Positions 36,282 to 45,698 of a stretch of DNA of 64,000 nucleotides are shown in pieces; position 1 is the stretch's first letter, and the number at the start of each line of letters is the position of its first letter. The translations under genes were made by a program, and so were the position numbers. The notes beneath the pieces are model-generated. The model did not search any database. It was not told the origin of the DNA and worked only from the letters and a program-made list of their open reading frames with translations. Source of the stretch: CAVQBP01 sp963848195. GTDB taxonomy: Bacteria; Bacteroidota; Ignavibacteria; Ignavibacteriales; Ignavibacteriaceae. The stretch is from assembly GCA_963848195.1 (NCBI GenBank), contig CAWKCY010000009.1, positions 806,001 to 870,000 of the forward strand, read 5' to 3'.

Positions 36282-37091
36282 TTACTCTTTCAAACCTGTG
36301 GATGCCATGCTTTGTATAAAATATTTCTGGAAGAATGCATACGCAACAATTACAGGGACTGCCAGTAAAGTGGCCGCTGCTAGTTTAACTCCAAGCTGCG
36401 ATTCCGCTCTACCTCCTACTGCAAATAATGTAACTAACTGCGGCAAAGTCATTAATTTGTCATCTCGAATTACTATTATGGGCCAAAGTACTTCATTCCA
36501 GGAAGTCATAAATGTTATAATTCCAACTGTTATAATAGCAGGTAACGCATTTGGCCATAAAATTCTAAACAATATTGTAAACTCATTACATCCGTCAATT
36601 CTTGCCGCATCTATAAGATCTCTGGGAATGGTCTTAAAATATTGATTAAACATTATTATTGATAATCCGCTTAAAAAATACGGGACAATCAGTGCATAAT
36701 ACGAATCAACCCAATTAAATTTTACCATTAATATATATTGCGGGATTAATGTAATCTGGAATGGCAGCGTCATTGTGAAAATTATTATATAGAAAAGAAG
36801 ATTTTTCCCTTTGAATTCGAGATGTGATAATGCATATCCTACCATTGAACCAAATGTAATTACGCCTAATGTAATCGTAAGTGAAACAAACAAGCTGTTG
36901 AACAAAGACCTCGCTATAGGTATCTTACTGAAAACTTGTGAATAACTATTTAAAGAAACCGATTCCGGTAAAAAAGTTAAACTTCCAATCGAAGTTTGAG
37001 GCGCTACCGATGCTGCCAGCATCCACCAGAATGGATATATAAAAACAATCGCACCAACTATCAAAATTATATATGTAAAAAACTTTTTCAA
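36282..37091 (-). CDS. ABC sugar importer permease (MalG/UgpE type)
   Basis: This 269-aa protein has six membrane helices and the EAA-loop pattern AARIDGCNEFTILFRILWPNALPAI that contacts the ATPase subunit. It is the second permease of a CUT1 carbohydrate importer. Partner permease and binding protein are upstream at 37267-38124 and 38246-39538. No ATP-binding subunit is encoded in the cluster, so a shared MsmK/UgpC-like ATPase elsewhere is expected. Confidence 0.95.
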   Translation of the reverse strand: MKKFFTYIILIVGAIVFIYPFWWMLAASVAPQTSIGSLTFLPESVSLNSYSQVFSKIPIARSLFNSLFVSLTITLGVITFGSMVGYALSHLEFKGKNLLFYIIIFTMTLPFQITLIPQYILMVKFNWVDSYYALIVPYFLSGLSIIMFNQYFKTIPRDLIDAARIDGCNEFTILFRILWPNALPAIITVGIITFMTSWNEVLWPIIVIRDDKLMTLPQLVTLFAVGGRAESQLGVKLAAATLLAVPVIVAYAFFQKYFIQSMASTGLKE

Positions 37092-37112
37092 AAAATTGTT
37101 AATCGTTAATTG

Positions 37113-37255
37113 TTAACTGAAGTTACACAAATATTGTCATTCTGAACGGAACGAAGTGGAGTGAAGAATCTCATTGTTTAAATTTTGCTTATTTTAATAT
37201 ATTTCTATTAACTTTTATTATAAAATATTCATCTTGCGTAACTTCAGTTATTAAT
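37113..37255. mobile_element. MITE-like element with 17-bp inverted ends
   Basis: The ends TAACTGAAGTTACACAA (37114-37130) and TTGCGTAACTTCAGTTA (37234-37250) are inverted repeats matching at 16 of 17 positions. GTTAATTG lies on both sides (37105-37112 and 37256-37263), possibly an 8-bp target duplication. Inside is GTCATTCTGAACGGAACGAA, a common interspersed sequence of this bacterial group. There is no coding capacity. Removing it would leave only about 30 bp between the two permease genes, as expected in an operon. Confidence 0.6.
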
Positions 37256-37266
37256 GTTAATTGCCC

Positions 37267-38124
37267 TTATCTGGTTTCTTTCTCAATATATCTCCTTTGA
37301 ATAAAAATCACTAGTAAAATTATCCCGGCAAAGAAAAACCCTAATGTTGAGGCATAACCCATGTGGTAATAAAAAAATCCTTGCTTGTATATATAAAGCA
37401 CCGCAGATAAAGTACTATTCAACGGTCCGCCGCCTGTCATTACATATGGCTCAATAAACAAAGAAAAGCCTCCGATTGTTGATAAAATTATCACCATAAA
37501 CATGGTTGGATTTATCATTGGCATGGTTATATATCTGAACTTTTGCCAGCTGGATGCTCCTTCAAGCTCTGCTGATTCATATAAATATTCCGGAACTGTT
37601 TGCAGGCCCGCTAAAAATAATACTATATACAGACCTACATTTTTCCATGTCGCCATTATAGCAATAGAAGGCATTGCTATTTTAGGATCAGTTAGCCATC
37701 CTATTTTATCAAACCCAATACTTATAAGCATTCTGTTCAATAAACCGCTTTCATAGCCATAAAGTTGCTGCCATAAAATAGCTACAACAACTCCTGATAC
37801 TACTACAGGAAGAAAATATGCTGCTCTGAAGAAACCTATAAATCTTAATTTTTTACTCAACAAAACAGCAAAAAAAAGTGCGATGATAATTTGAAGTGGA
37901 ATATGGATAATCAGGAATATTGAAGTGTTTAATATAGATTGTAAAAATAAATGATCATGAATCAATCTGTAAAAATTCTGTGCTCCCACAAATTCCATCG
38001 GTGCAATAATATTCCATTTATTGAACATAAGAAAAAAGGAAAATAAAACCGGGAATGAAATAAACACCAGGAAATGGATTACATACGGTGCTATAAATAA
38101 ATATGGTATTACTTTTTTATTCAT
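37267..38124 (-). CDS. ABC sugar importer permease (MalF/UgpA type)
   Basis: This 285-aa protein has six membrane helices. The EAA loop reads ESAELEGASSWQKFRYITMPMINPT, the ATPase-coupling motif of CUT1 permeases. FIAPYVIHFLVFISFPVLFS at the start is typical of the first permease of such importers. It lies between the solute-binding protein gene and the second permease gene. It probably imports manno-oligosaccharides, judging by the surrounding glycosidases. Confidence 0.95.
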   Translation of the reverse strand: MNKKVIPYLFIAPYVIHFLVFISFPVLFSFFLMFNKWNIIAPMEFVGAQNFYRLIHDHLFLQSILNTSIFLIIHIPLQIIIALFFAVLLSKKLRFIGFFRAAYFLPVVVSGVVVAILWQQLYGYESGLLNRMLISIGFDKIGWLTDPKIAMPSIAIMATWKNVGLYIVLFLAGLQTVPEYLYESAELEGASSWQKFRYITMPMINPTMFMVIILSTIGGFSLFIEPYVMTGGGPLNSTLSAVLYIYKQGFFYYHMGYASTLGFFFAGIILLVIFIQRRYIEKETR

Positions 38125-38159
38125 TTTTTTTATACTATTATTCTATCCACTACCCCCTC

Positions 38160-38235
38160 CTTTATAACTGTCCCGATTCTAGCAGGAATCCACCCCCTCT
38201 CCTTTATAAGGAGAGGGGGCCGGGGGGTGAGGTTA
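38160..38235. repeat. CCCCCTCTCCTT hairpin repeat between transporter genes
   Basis: A perfect 12-bp stem, CCCCCTCTCCTT (38193-38204) and AAGGAGAGGGGG (38208-38219), has a 3-base loop. It is preceded by CTGTCCCGATTCTAGCAGGA and followed by GGGGTGAGGTTAT. The same modules recur at 41137-41340. In this position it could slow transcription or protect the 3' end of the upstream binding-protein mRNA. Confidence 0.7.
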
Positions 38236-38245
38236 TAATTTACTA

Positions 38246-39538
38246 CTACTGTTGAAGCAAAATCAAATTCACATTCTCAGCCGCATCCTTCACTGCTTCT
38301 TTAGGCGATTTCTTTCCATAAACAACACACTCTTCAAACTGCTGCGAAATTGCATCCAATACTTCCTTCAATACCGGGCTATTATCCGGCCCTTTTACAT
38401 ATTTTGCCTGGACTGCAAAAGGACGCATTTGTGGATTATCATTAAAATAATTAGAGAATTCTTTATCTGTAATTAAGTCTTTTCGTCTGGGAATTTGATT
38501 TGTCATCTTCAATAATTCAAAATCTCCCTCCTTATTGATCATCGTTTTGAGAAACTGCCAAGCGAGGATTTTATTCTTACATGTATTAAATATTACTATG
38601 TTTTTTGTATCTCCATACGTGTATATATTACCGGTATGATCATCAGGGACCGGTAAAGTTGAATAACTATATTTAAATCCTTCAGGTTTGAATTTATTTG
38701 CATGAATAATTTCCCACGGACCTGTAAACCTTGTCGCTATATCACTTGATAAAAAAGGATCCTGTCTTGCTGAAAGTCTTTCTCGCGGAAAATATTTATT
38801 GTCAAATAAAGTTTTTAAAAAACTAAAAGTTTCAACTGCATACTTGTTATCAAAAACTGCTTTATTATTTTGAACTAGATGTCCGCCATTTGAAGCGGCA
38901 AGATAAAGAGGATAAAAATCAAACAGCCTTTGCCACCATGTAACTTCAACTTCAATATAACCTATCCATTTATTTACATATCCGTTTTGAATATTATTTT
39001 CTTTTATCTTTTCTGCTGCTTTTAAATATCCGGAATAAGTAGTAGGGGGATTTTTATACCCGATATTCTGAAACAAATTTTGATTGTATATCATCATTAT
39101 TGGATTAATCTTCCAGGGTATTTGATAAATATGCCCATCTAAAGATGTCACTTCTTTAACTACATCACTGTCGCATCTTTCATAGATAAATGGAAAGAAA
39201 CCGGGTAAGGTATCTAGCGGAACAAGTTTTCCGGCTTTTGCATAAAGCTCCACATCCCCCTGCCACATATTCGAATAAATATCGGGTGTTGTTTCACCTA
39301 CCACTGCCGCTAATATTACCTCTTCACTTGACTGCCCTTCCGGCACCGGCTGAAATTTAACCCTTTGCTCCGGATTTTTTATGTCCCAGCTATTTATAAT
39401 TTTCCTGGCAAAGTTTATCTCATCCGTATTATTACTCGACCAGTATATAATTCCATTTTTCCTGCTCTCACTATTGCCGCCGCAGGATATTATTGTGAAT
39501 GAGATTAATGATAAAATTATATACTTAATTTTACTCAT
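38246..39538 (-). CDS. ABC sugar importer solute-binding lipoprotein (family 1)
   Basis: This 430-aa protein has a lipoprotein signal (LISFTIISCGG, Cys19), then IIYWSSNNTDEINFARKIINSW, the usual start of family 1 sugar-binding proteins. Later segments (TTPDIYSNMWQGDVELYAKAGKLVPLD, FTGPWEI) fit the same fold. It would capture oligosaccharides in the periplasm for the two permeases. Its start overlaps the stop of the isomerase gene upstream (ATGA), so translation of the two is coupled. Confidence 0.95.
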   Translation of the reverse strand: MSKIKYIILSLISFTIISCGGNSESRKNGIIYWSSNNTDEINFARKIINSWDIKNPEQRVKFQPVPEGQSSEEVILAAVVGETTPDIYSNMWQGDVELYAKAGKLVPLDTLPGFFPFIYERCDSDVVKEVTSLDGHIYQIPWKINPIMMIYNQNLFQNIGYKNPPTTYSGYLKAAEKIKENNIQNGYVNKWIGYIEVEVTWWQRLFDFYPLYLAASNGGHLVQNNKAVFDNKYAVETFSFLKTLFDNKYFPRERLSARQDPFLSSDIATRFTGPWEIIHANKFKPEGFKYSYSTLPVPDDHTGNIYTYGDTKNIVIFNTCKNKILAWQFLKTMINKEGDFELLKMTNQIPRRKDLITDKEFSNYFNDNPQMRPFAVQAKYVKGPDNSPVLKEVLDAISQQFEECVVYGKKSPKEAVKDAAENVNLILLQQ

Positions 39539-41121
39539 TGCCAGTTTTGCCAGAGCATATCAATGGACGGATAAGCAGGGTGAGGGAATATACCTCCTTT
39601 TTTTACTATATATAAATCAATTGTTTTAGGATCATTCTTATCTGCAACATAAATTTTACTTAGAAGCTTTTCATTAATTTCTATTTTATATTTTTGTTTT
39701 AAGGCGAGAACTTCATGCAGCATTTTTTTGGTTATTTCAATATCCTTTTTCTCATCTGGCTTAGGAAGAGAATTAACATTATTTTCATCGTTATTTAATT
39801 TAATGGAGTTTATTATTTTATCCCTCATTATCGCGTAAACTATTTTATCTTTCCACCATTTCAGCTGCTGTTTTACAATATCTTTATTTTGATACCCTTT
39901 CCGGTAAGCACGTTTCATCAGCAAATTATCCCTAACCATTTGCCAAATATTGCCTTCTATCGAAGCAGAAAATTTATTAAAATCATCTTCGTTCAACTTT
40001 ATAAATTGACTCCTCATCCTGTACCAATTTATAAAATCATCAATATTCAGTATTGTATCTTTAAGTGTAACAAGGGCTAACCTGCCGTAATTATTTTCTT
40101 TAATATCCAATTTATTAATTTGTTCCCTAAGCCTTTCTCCCAATTTCCAGCTGTCATATTTTTCTTTAGACAGTTCATATCCTCCTAAATAAGATCTCAG
40201 TATTGCAAAACCATTCCCTTTAATAATGGGCTTTTCTCCTTTTAATAAATTATCAACATAAACATCGGATTCGTATTCCATCTTTTCTTTTTTAATTGCT
40301 TCTTCGGCATCAGCTTTTTCTTCAGCCGATTCGCTTTGAGTTGCTGCCATATTCTTCCAGATATCATCAAGCTTCAAGATATACCACCCGTCATTCGCTT
40401 TTATAGGTTTGGAAATTTCTCCTGCTTTCATACTGTCAACAATAACGAACATTTCAGGATTTCTTATTTTTAATTTAAACCTGTCAATATCCATTGAACG
40501 CTGGTCCGCAAAAACAGAATCGTTTAACTGAAGGTTAAATAAAGAATCAAAAGATGTAGTTCTTATTAATCCGGATTCATAATTTAAAAGAATATTTTCA
40601 TCGGATGTATAAAGCCATCTTATTTTATAATCAATCTGTTTTTCTTCGAATGCCTTATCCAGTTCCGATTTTTTAACTTTTATATTTTTTAAAATATCAT
40701 CTTTAAACATCTCTTCAGTTGACAGATCCCCTTTAATAGCATTCAGCATTTCCTTAGCTTGAATCGAATCTTCAATTCCTCTCGCGTATCCATTGAGAGC
40801 TATTAATTTTTCATTTATCATATAATCCAAAAAATGCTTCTTTGAATTCTTTATCCTTTTAGGAAAAGCAGGTCCGAATTCATAACTTGTGAGAAATTCT
40901 CTAACGGTTATCTTTTTATCCCCCACCTGTGCAAGTATTTCATTCCCCAATTTGCTATTAATTGCCGTTTTCAAATCGATTAAAACCGAATCCTTATTAT
41001 CTTTCGGAATGATCAAAGTAGTGAAAAAAAAGAAACTTATTAAAAATAAAAGAATCTTTCTGATTCCAATCTTAGATAAATCAATATTTTGTGGCTCAAT
41101 ATTGTTCATATACATTTCCAT
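39535..41121 (-). CDS. SurA/PpiD-like parvulin peptidyl-prolyl isomerase
   Basis: This 528-aa protein has one N-terminal membrane or signal segment (ILLFLISFFFFTTLII) and then a helical chaperone part starting GDKKITVREFLTSY. A degenerate parvulin domain lies at about residues 150-260 (GEISKPIKANDGWYILKLDDI is the recognisable end). A further helical region follows. It is probably a periplasmic chaperone helping outer-membrane or surface proteins fold. It is unusual in lying within a sugar importer operon, with its stop overlapping the binding-protein start by 4 bp. ATG 41121, 41115 and 41109 are all possible starts. Confidence 0.75.
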   Translation of the reverse strand: MEMYMNNIEPQNIDLSKIGIRKILLFLISFFFFTTLIIPKDNKDSVLIDLKTAINSKLGNEILAQVGDKKITVREFLTSYEFGPAFPKRIKNSKKHFLDYMINEKLIALNGYARGIEDSIQAKEMLNAIKGDLSTEEMFKDDILKNIKVKKSELDKAFEEKQIDYKIRWLYTSDENILLNYESGLIRTTSFDSLFNLQLNDSVFADQRSMDIDRFKLKIRNPEMFVIVDSMKAGEISKPIKANDGWYILKLDDIWKNMAATQSESAEEKADAEEAIKKEKMEYESDVYVDNLLKGEKPIIKGNGFAILRSYLGGYELSKEKYDSWKLGERLREQINKLDIKENNYGRLALVTLKDTILNIDDFINWYRMRSQFIKLNEDDFNKFSASIEGNIWQMVRDNLLMKRAYRKGYQNKDIVKQQLKWWKDKIVYAIMRDKIINSIKLNNDENNVNSLPKPDEKKDIEITKKMLHEVLALKQKYKIEINEKLLSKIYVADKNDPKTIDLYIVKKGGIFPHPAYPSIDMLWQNWQ

Positions 41122-41136
41122 TTACCTTACTTCTCT

Positions 41137-41340
41137 CCCCCCTCTCCTTACTAAGGAGAGGGGGTTGGGGGTGAGGTTATTCTCTTTCCCTCTCCTTACT
41201 TCCTGTCCCGATTCTAGCGGGAAGGAGAGAGGGTTGGAGGTGAGGTTATTCTCTTCCCCCTCTCCTTACTAAGGAGAGGGGGTTAGGGGGTGAGGTTATT
41301 CTCAACCCGGTGAAGTTATCCTCAACCCGGTGAGGTTATT
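41137..41340. repeat. Cluster of three CCCTCTCC hairpin repeats
   Basis: CCCCCTCTCCTTACTAAGG and its pairing arm occur at about 41139-41164 and again at about 41256-41282. A middle copy at 41187-41233 is split by CTGTCCCGATTCTAGCGGGA. Each is followed by (T)GGGGGTGAGGTTATTCTC. CTCAACCCGGTGAGGTTAT-type units end the cluster. It separates the PorV gene from the isomerase/transporter genes and has no coding potential. Confidence 0.75.
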
Positions 41341-41348
41341 ATTTAATT

Positions 41349-42386
41349 CTAAAACTTAATCCCCACCGAAAAAGAATGAACCGCATTCAATCTTCCGAAA
41401 TCCCTATAAGCATAGTCAAACCTGAATAGATTATTAGAAAAAAGCAATTTTGAATTTATGCCGGCTCCTAATGTCAATCCCCCCTCTTTATCAACCAGAA
41501 ATAATGATTGATAGCCTCCTCTAAGAAATAAGAATTCCTTAAAAGAAAATTCTGCTCCGGTATTAACACTTTCATAATTATCATTCGGATGCAATGCATC
41601 TATAGCAACAGTCAGCCTGTAGTCATCCGTTTTTATGGCATTAGTAGATAAACCAATTCGAAAAATTAAAGGGAGATCCCATGAGTCGAGATCTATAACA
41701 TAAGGGATTCTATCATTCGAACCCTGCTGCGTTGGATCTAAACTCTCAAAAGTTCTGGTATCACGTCCCGAAAGCTGCATTTTGGTTCCAAAATTTGAAA
41801 TGGAAGCTCCGATTGTCAGCCCCCCGATTAAATCTGTTCTGAATATTGTGCCTGCATCAATTGCAAATGCATTACTCGACATATGCCAGATAGATTCCTG
41901 GATATATTTGGCAGTAAATCCGATAGAAAACCTTTCTGTTAAACTGCGTGCATAAGAAATACCTACTGCAATATCAGAAGCACTGTAGTACTCCCCTGTT
42001 CCATCCGGCATCTCTACTGTTCTAACCTTTTCATCTCCAATGGATAAAGATGTGAAGCTGAAACCGATATTTCCTATTTCTCCGAGCGGAATTACCAGTG
42101 CTGCATAATCCAGGCTGGTTGATGCAAGCCAATTTATGTGGACAACGGAGACTTCATTTTGAAGGAAGCCAGCAATCCCCGCTGAATTCCAGTATAAAGC
42201 TGTTGCATCATTTGCCAGGCTTACAAATGCTCCTCCCATTCCATTAGAAGGACCGACTCCAATTTCTAAAAAGGTGCCAGAAGTAGTTCCAACCTTGGAT
42301 ACATTCTTACTCCCAGCCTGTGGGAGCAGAAAGTCTGTTTTAAAGAAGTATAAAATTAAAAATACCAGTAAAAATTTCTTCTTCAT
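41349..42386 (-). CDS. PorV/PorQ-family outer-membrane protein
   Basis: This 345-aa protein has a signal peptide (FLLVFLILYFFKTDFLLPQ). The N-terminal motif GVGPSNGMGGAFVSLANDATALYWNSAGIA is diagnostic of the PorV/PorQ (UPF0164-like) family, and the protein ends in a beta-barrel strand (AVHSFSVGIKF). PorV carries T9SS cargo from the translocon to the surface attachment complex. Relatives also sit beside TonB receptors. Here it is the third gene after a TonB-dependent receptor and a large exported protein (gaps of 21 and 45 bp). A dedicated partner of those two seems more likely than the general PorV. Confidence 0.9.
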   Translation of the reverse strand: MKKKFLLVFLILYFFKTDFLLPQAGSKNVSKVGTTSGTFLEIGVGPSNGMGGAFVSLANDATALYWNSAGIAGFLQNEVSVVHINWLASTSLDYAALVIPLGEIGNIGFSFTSLSIGDEKVRTVEMPDGTGEYYSASDIAVGISYARSLTERFSIGFTAKYIQESIWHMSSNAFAIDAGTIFRTDLIGGLTIGASISNFGTKMQLSGRDTRTFESLDPTQQGSNDRIPYVIDLDSWDLPLIFRIGLSTNAIKTDDYRLTVAIDALHPNDNYESVNTGAEFSFKEFLFLRGGYQSLFLVDKEGGLTLGAGINSKLLFSNNLFRFDYAYRDFGRLNAVHSFSVGIKF

Positions 42387-42431
42387 AAATACCTCTAAAA
42401 ATTGGTCACTTTAGCGAAAAGAAGGTAAATC

Positions 42432-45400
42432 TTATTTAATAACTGCGAATTTGCCTATCTTTTCTCCTTCGGATGCTTCAACATGAAATATGTATACTCC
42501 AAATGCTATGTCCATTCCGTCTTTTGAAACTAAATTCCATGGTTCCTGTCCGTTGGCTAAATTGCTTTCATGATGAATTGTCTGAACTAAATTACCGCTG
42601 ATTGTATAGATCCTTATAGTGCATGTTGGAGGAAGATGGATGAAAAAAACTCTTCTCTCCCCTCTTCCCACATCTGTTGTTCTCGGTTCCCATGAAGCGG
42701 CACCTGCATAGGGATTCGGCACGACAGCTATATCATTCATATCGGTCAATACTTTGCTTTTGTCAAAGTATGGAGATTTAGTTGTAAACTGATAATATTC
42801 ACCCGTTCTAAATGGTTTGGTTGTTGTAACTTTAAATATATCCCCGGGCTGCGGAGCAATTTGATTTGAAGAAGCTATAGTCGTATCCTTGAATAATGAA
42901 ACCGACCAACTAACATGAAGGTTTGAAAAATTTGTTGCTTTTTTATTAATGGAATCTCCGCATACAACAAATATTGCATCACCTGCCGTAAACATATTAT
43001 CATTATCATTATCCCTGAAAATAAATTGGAAATGATCAATTCCGTTGGTTACATCTTTTACAATTATATTGGAAGGAACCGGCTGCGAAAAGCTTGAGGA
43101 CGGATAAGAAGTATCCCCCTGACCCGCTTCAGTTAACTGTATTTCAAAATCCGAAGGTAGAAATACTCTTTTACTCTGATAGGCCGCTGCATACCGATCA
43201 TCAAAATCAACCTGTACCATATAATTGCTGTTCCCTTTTATCCAGCCCGTCTTAGCCGTTAAAACTTTAACCGAAGTATCGTTTACCATATCAATTGAAA
43301 AGCCGTCAAAAACAGGAGTCTGGAATTCATTACCCTCAATTCTGGTTAAGTGTATCAGAGTATCACCGTTTGAATAATTAATCATTCTGACTAACGGGTG
43401 AGGATTATTATGATAAACTGTATTATCTACAAATTCAATTCTATAAGTATTTTGATCCTTTACTGAATCAGGATTTAAAATATCGATTTTGGCATACCCC
43501 GTTCCCGGTCCTGCTGAATCAAAGTTTACTACATTTGGCGGCACATATCCCGCCGCTGGTGCGCTTGGAATTACAACGGCAGTGTTAATGTCTGTTTTAG
43601 TCTGACCGTTTATATCTACTTTAATAATACTTGTTGTTTCCGAAGGTGGAATTCCTTCAACTTCTCCATTAATGGTCGTGGTTACAAAACCCTTATCATA
43701 AGCAACAACTGCATAATAATATGTCTGACCGTTCTCAACAGTAGTATCTGTATAAGAGTGTTTCAAACCGGTATCATCTCCAAGGTTAAACTTGGCCCCG
43801 TTAACATCAATTGGATGAAGTCCTTTTACACCATCGATTAAATCAAATTGGGCGATTGGTTTCCTGAATGTTGTTTTTCCATATGCATCCGTAATAACCT
43901 GATCCTCAATAAAATTCGGCTCTGTCGAACGGTATATTCTATAGCCTTCAAAGTTATATCTCTGATAAAATGCATCAAAAGTCTTCTCAGCTCTGTCATC
44001 CCAGTATAATGTTACTTTTTGATTTCCCGGAATTGCTGTTAAAGTTGGTTTATCCGGCGGCTTGGCGAATCTGTAATTGGCGTTATATATAGATTGAATA
44101 GTCTTTTTCCTTCTAAACAAATCGTCTCTGTCTATTCCATACAGAAGGGACATTGAAAATCGCTGTGTCTCACCTGTTTCCTGCGCCTGACCGGTCTGTG
44201 CTGAATAAGTGTTTCTACCATTCATATGAAATAAATAACTTGAGAAAAAATTTCCAAGGTTTACACTTGGAACCTCCTGCCCGTGAGGGGACGGTAAACC
44301 GGAAAGCGCCTTCCAGTTATTTTCATCATTATTTAAATCATATTTATGTACGGCAAAAATTTGAAATCCTGTTAATCCTAATTGATCCGATTCATCCTTA
44401 TCCAGAATACCAAAATTAGGTTCACCTTGTTCCGGCTTTCCATCTCCTTCGGATCCATCTGCATCTGGTGCAGTATATCCTTCATCAAATGCTCCTATGC
44501 CGTCTGTTCCCACATCATCGTTTAAAGGTTCTCCCTGATCCCATTTCCCGTTTTTGTTTACATCGGTATATGATCTCCAGTTTGCATTTTCATCTGCATC
44601 CCAGTGCGGCTGCCATGAATAATTATAAAAACTTCTAAAAGTTGCTGTATCTATTGACGGATTTCTTAAGAAGGGATCCTCTTCTGGCTGGCTAATAAAT
44701 TTACTGGCGTCATTATCCCGTTTTTCATCTGTCAAACCATCGTTATCATTGTCTTTATTATCATCAGATATTCCTGGACTTTCAAGAAATGCATAACCAC
44801 TATATCCAACTGGACTCCAATGTCCGGGAGCACCAAACAAACCTGGAGTCAACCATGCATATGAAATATCCAAAACATCACTATAATCTCCGTTATTATT
44901 CGAAGAATTGTCATGCCCGCCAATCCCCCAATCTACATACTGTGCGAAAAGAGATTTGGGATAATCTGTTGTAGACATATTTGTAATTTCATAGTACCAG
45001 AAGATTACATCCTGAGCCAGTACTTGCGACCATTGAAATCCTCTTCCGTGAACCTGCATTCCTAATCCTCCTCTTGACGGATCATCGGCATCAGGAGTAA
45101 AACCGTATTTTGCAATATATTCCCTATCCTCATTATCATCAAAAACAAAGTAGGATTCGAGATCGGCATTTTTAATCCCCCTTCCAAAAAAACCATTCCA
45201 TTCACCATTCCAATCATCCGGTCTGTCCGGCCACTTTGAAGGCCAGGTGTTCTGGTCATCACTTCGGGCAACACTGCTCTGGTAAGGGCTGGAGTAACCG
45301 GGTAACGACCACCAGCCGTAAGTAACTTTTGTTTGGGGATCTGCACGTGTATATTCATAATAATTAGTCTCAAGCGGATGGAATGTGTTCCCGTTATAGT

Positions 45401-45677
45401 TCACTTCCGACTGCACAATCACTGCTACTCCGTCAACATAAGTATGACCCGAGCCTTTCGGCCATACTCCACTTATAGTTGGCTGGTTCTGCCAATCAGC
45501 TATTTCACCAAAATTATAAAATACCGTTTGAACCAGGTTTCCATCCATTATTCCGGACTTTGTATTATTATGGTTCCCTTTGTTTTTATCAACAAGTCTT
45601 TGGGCAAATATGCTTGATGAAAAAAACAATAGTAAGATTATAAAAACAATTCTCAGATAAATCCTTTTTTTCTTCAC
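42432..45677 (-). CDS. Large exported protein with Ca-binding-like repeats, fibronectin III domain and T9SS-like C-terminus
   Basis: This 1081-aa protein has a signal peptide (IVFIILLLFFSSSIFAQ). Residues 30-330 are rich in Trp, Tyr and Asp with no known domain. Residues about 310-425 carry acidic repeats such as DNDNDGLTDEKRD and DVNKNGKWDQGE, like thrombospondin-type or dockerin-type calcium loops. Residues 545-690 hold a fibronectin III-like unit. The last 90 residues (VVPNPYAGAASW..., GNLVQTIHHES, FGVYIFHVEA) form a FlgD/T9SS-like sorting domain variant. It sits between the TonB receptor (21 bp) and the PorV-like gene. It may be the surface ligand-binding lid of the receptor, in the position SusD has in Bacteroides. 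Confidence 0.75.
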   Translation of the reverse strand: MKKKRIYLRIVFIILLLFFSSSIFAQRLVDKNKGNHNNTKSGIMDGNLVQTVFYNFGEIADWQNQPTISGVWPKGSGHTYVDGVAVIVQSEVNYNGNTFHPLETNYYEYTRADPQTKVTYGWWSLPGYSSPYQSSVARSDDQNTWPSKWPDRPDDWNGEWNGFFGRGIKNADLESYFVFDDNEDREYIAKYGFTPDADDPSRGGLGMQVHGRGFQWSQVLAQDVIFWYYEITNMSTTDYPKSLFAQYVDWGIGGHDNSSNNNGDYSDVLDISYAWLTPGLFGAPGHWSPVGYSGYAFLESPGISDDNKDNDNDGLTDEKRDNDASKFISQPEEDPFLRNPSIDTATFRSFYNYSWQPHWDADENANWRSYTDVNKNGKWDQGEPLNDDVGTDGIGAFDEGYTAPDADGSEGDGKPEQGEPNFGILDKDESDQLGLTGFQIFAVHKYDLNNDENNWKALSGLPSPHGQEVPSVNLGNFFSSYLFHMNGRNTYSAQTGQAQETGETQRFSMSLLYGIDRDDLFRRKKTIQSIYNANYRFAKPPDKPTLTAIPGNQKVTLYWDDRAEKTFDAFYQRYNFEGYRIYRSTEPNFIEDQVITDAYGKTTFRKPIAQFDLIDGVKGLHPIDVNGAKFNLGDDTGLKHSYTDTTVENGQTYYYAVVAYDKGFVTTTINGEVEGIPPSETTSIIKVDINGQTKTDINTAVVIPSAPAAGYVPPNVVNFDSAGPGTGYAKIDILNPDSVKDQNTYRIEFVDNTVYHNNPHPLVRMINYSNGDTLIHLTRIEGNEFQTPVFDGFSIDMVNDTSVKVLTAKTGWIKGNSNYMVQVDFDDRYAAAYQSKRVFLPSDFEIQLTEAGQGDTSYPSSSFSQPVPSNIIVKDVTNGIDHFQFIFRDNDNDNMFTAGDAIFVVCGDSINKKATNFSNLHVSWSVSLFKDTTIASSNQIAPQPGDIFKVTTTKPFRTGEYYQFTTKSPYFDKSKVLTDMNDIAVVPNPYAGAASWEPRTTDVGRGERRVFFIHLPPTCTIRIYTISGNLVQTIHHESNLANGQEPWNLVSKDGMDIAFGVYIFHVEASEGEKIGKFAVIK

Positions 45678-45698
45678 GGTTTGACCTTGAAAAATTTC

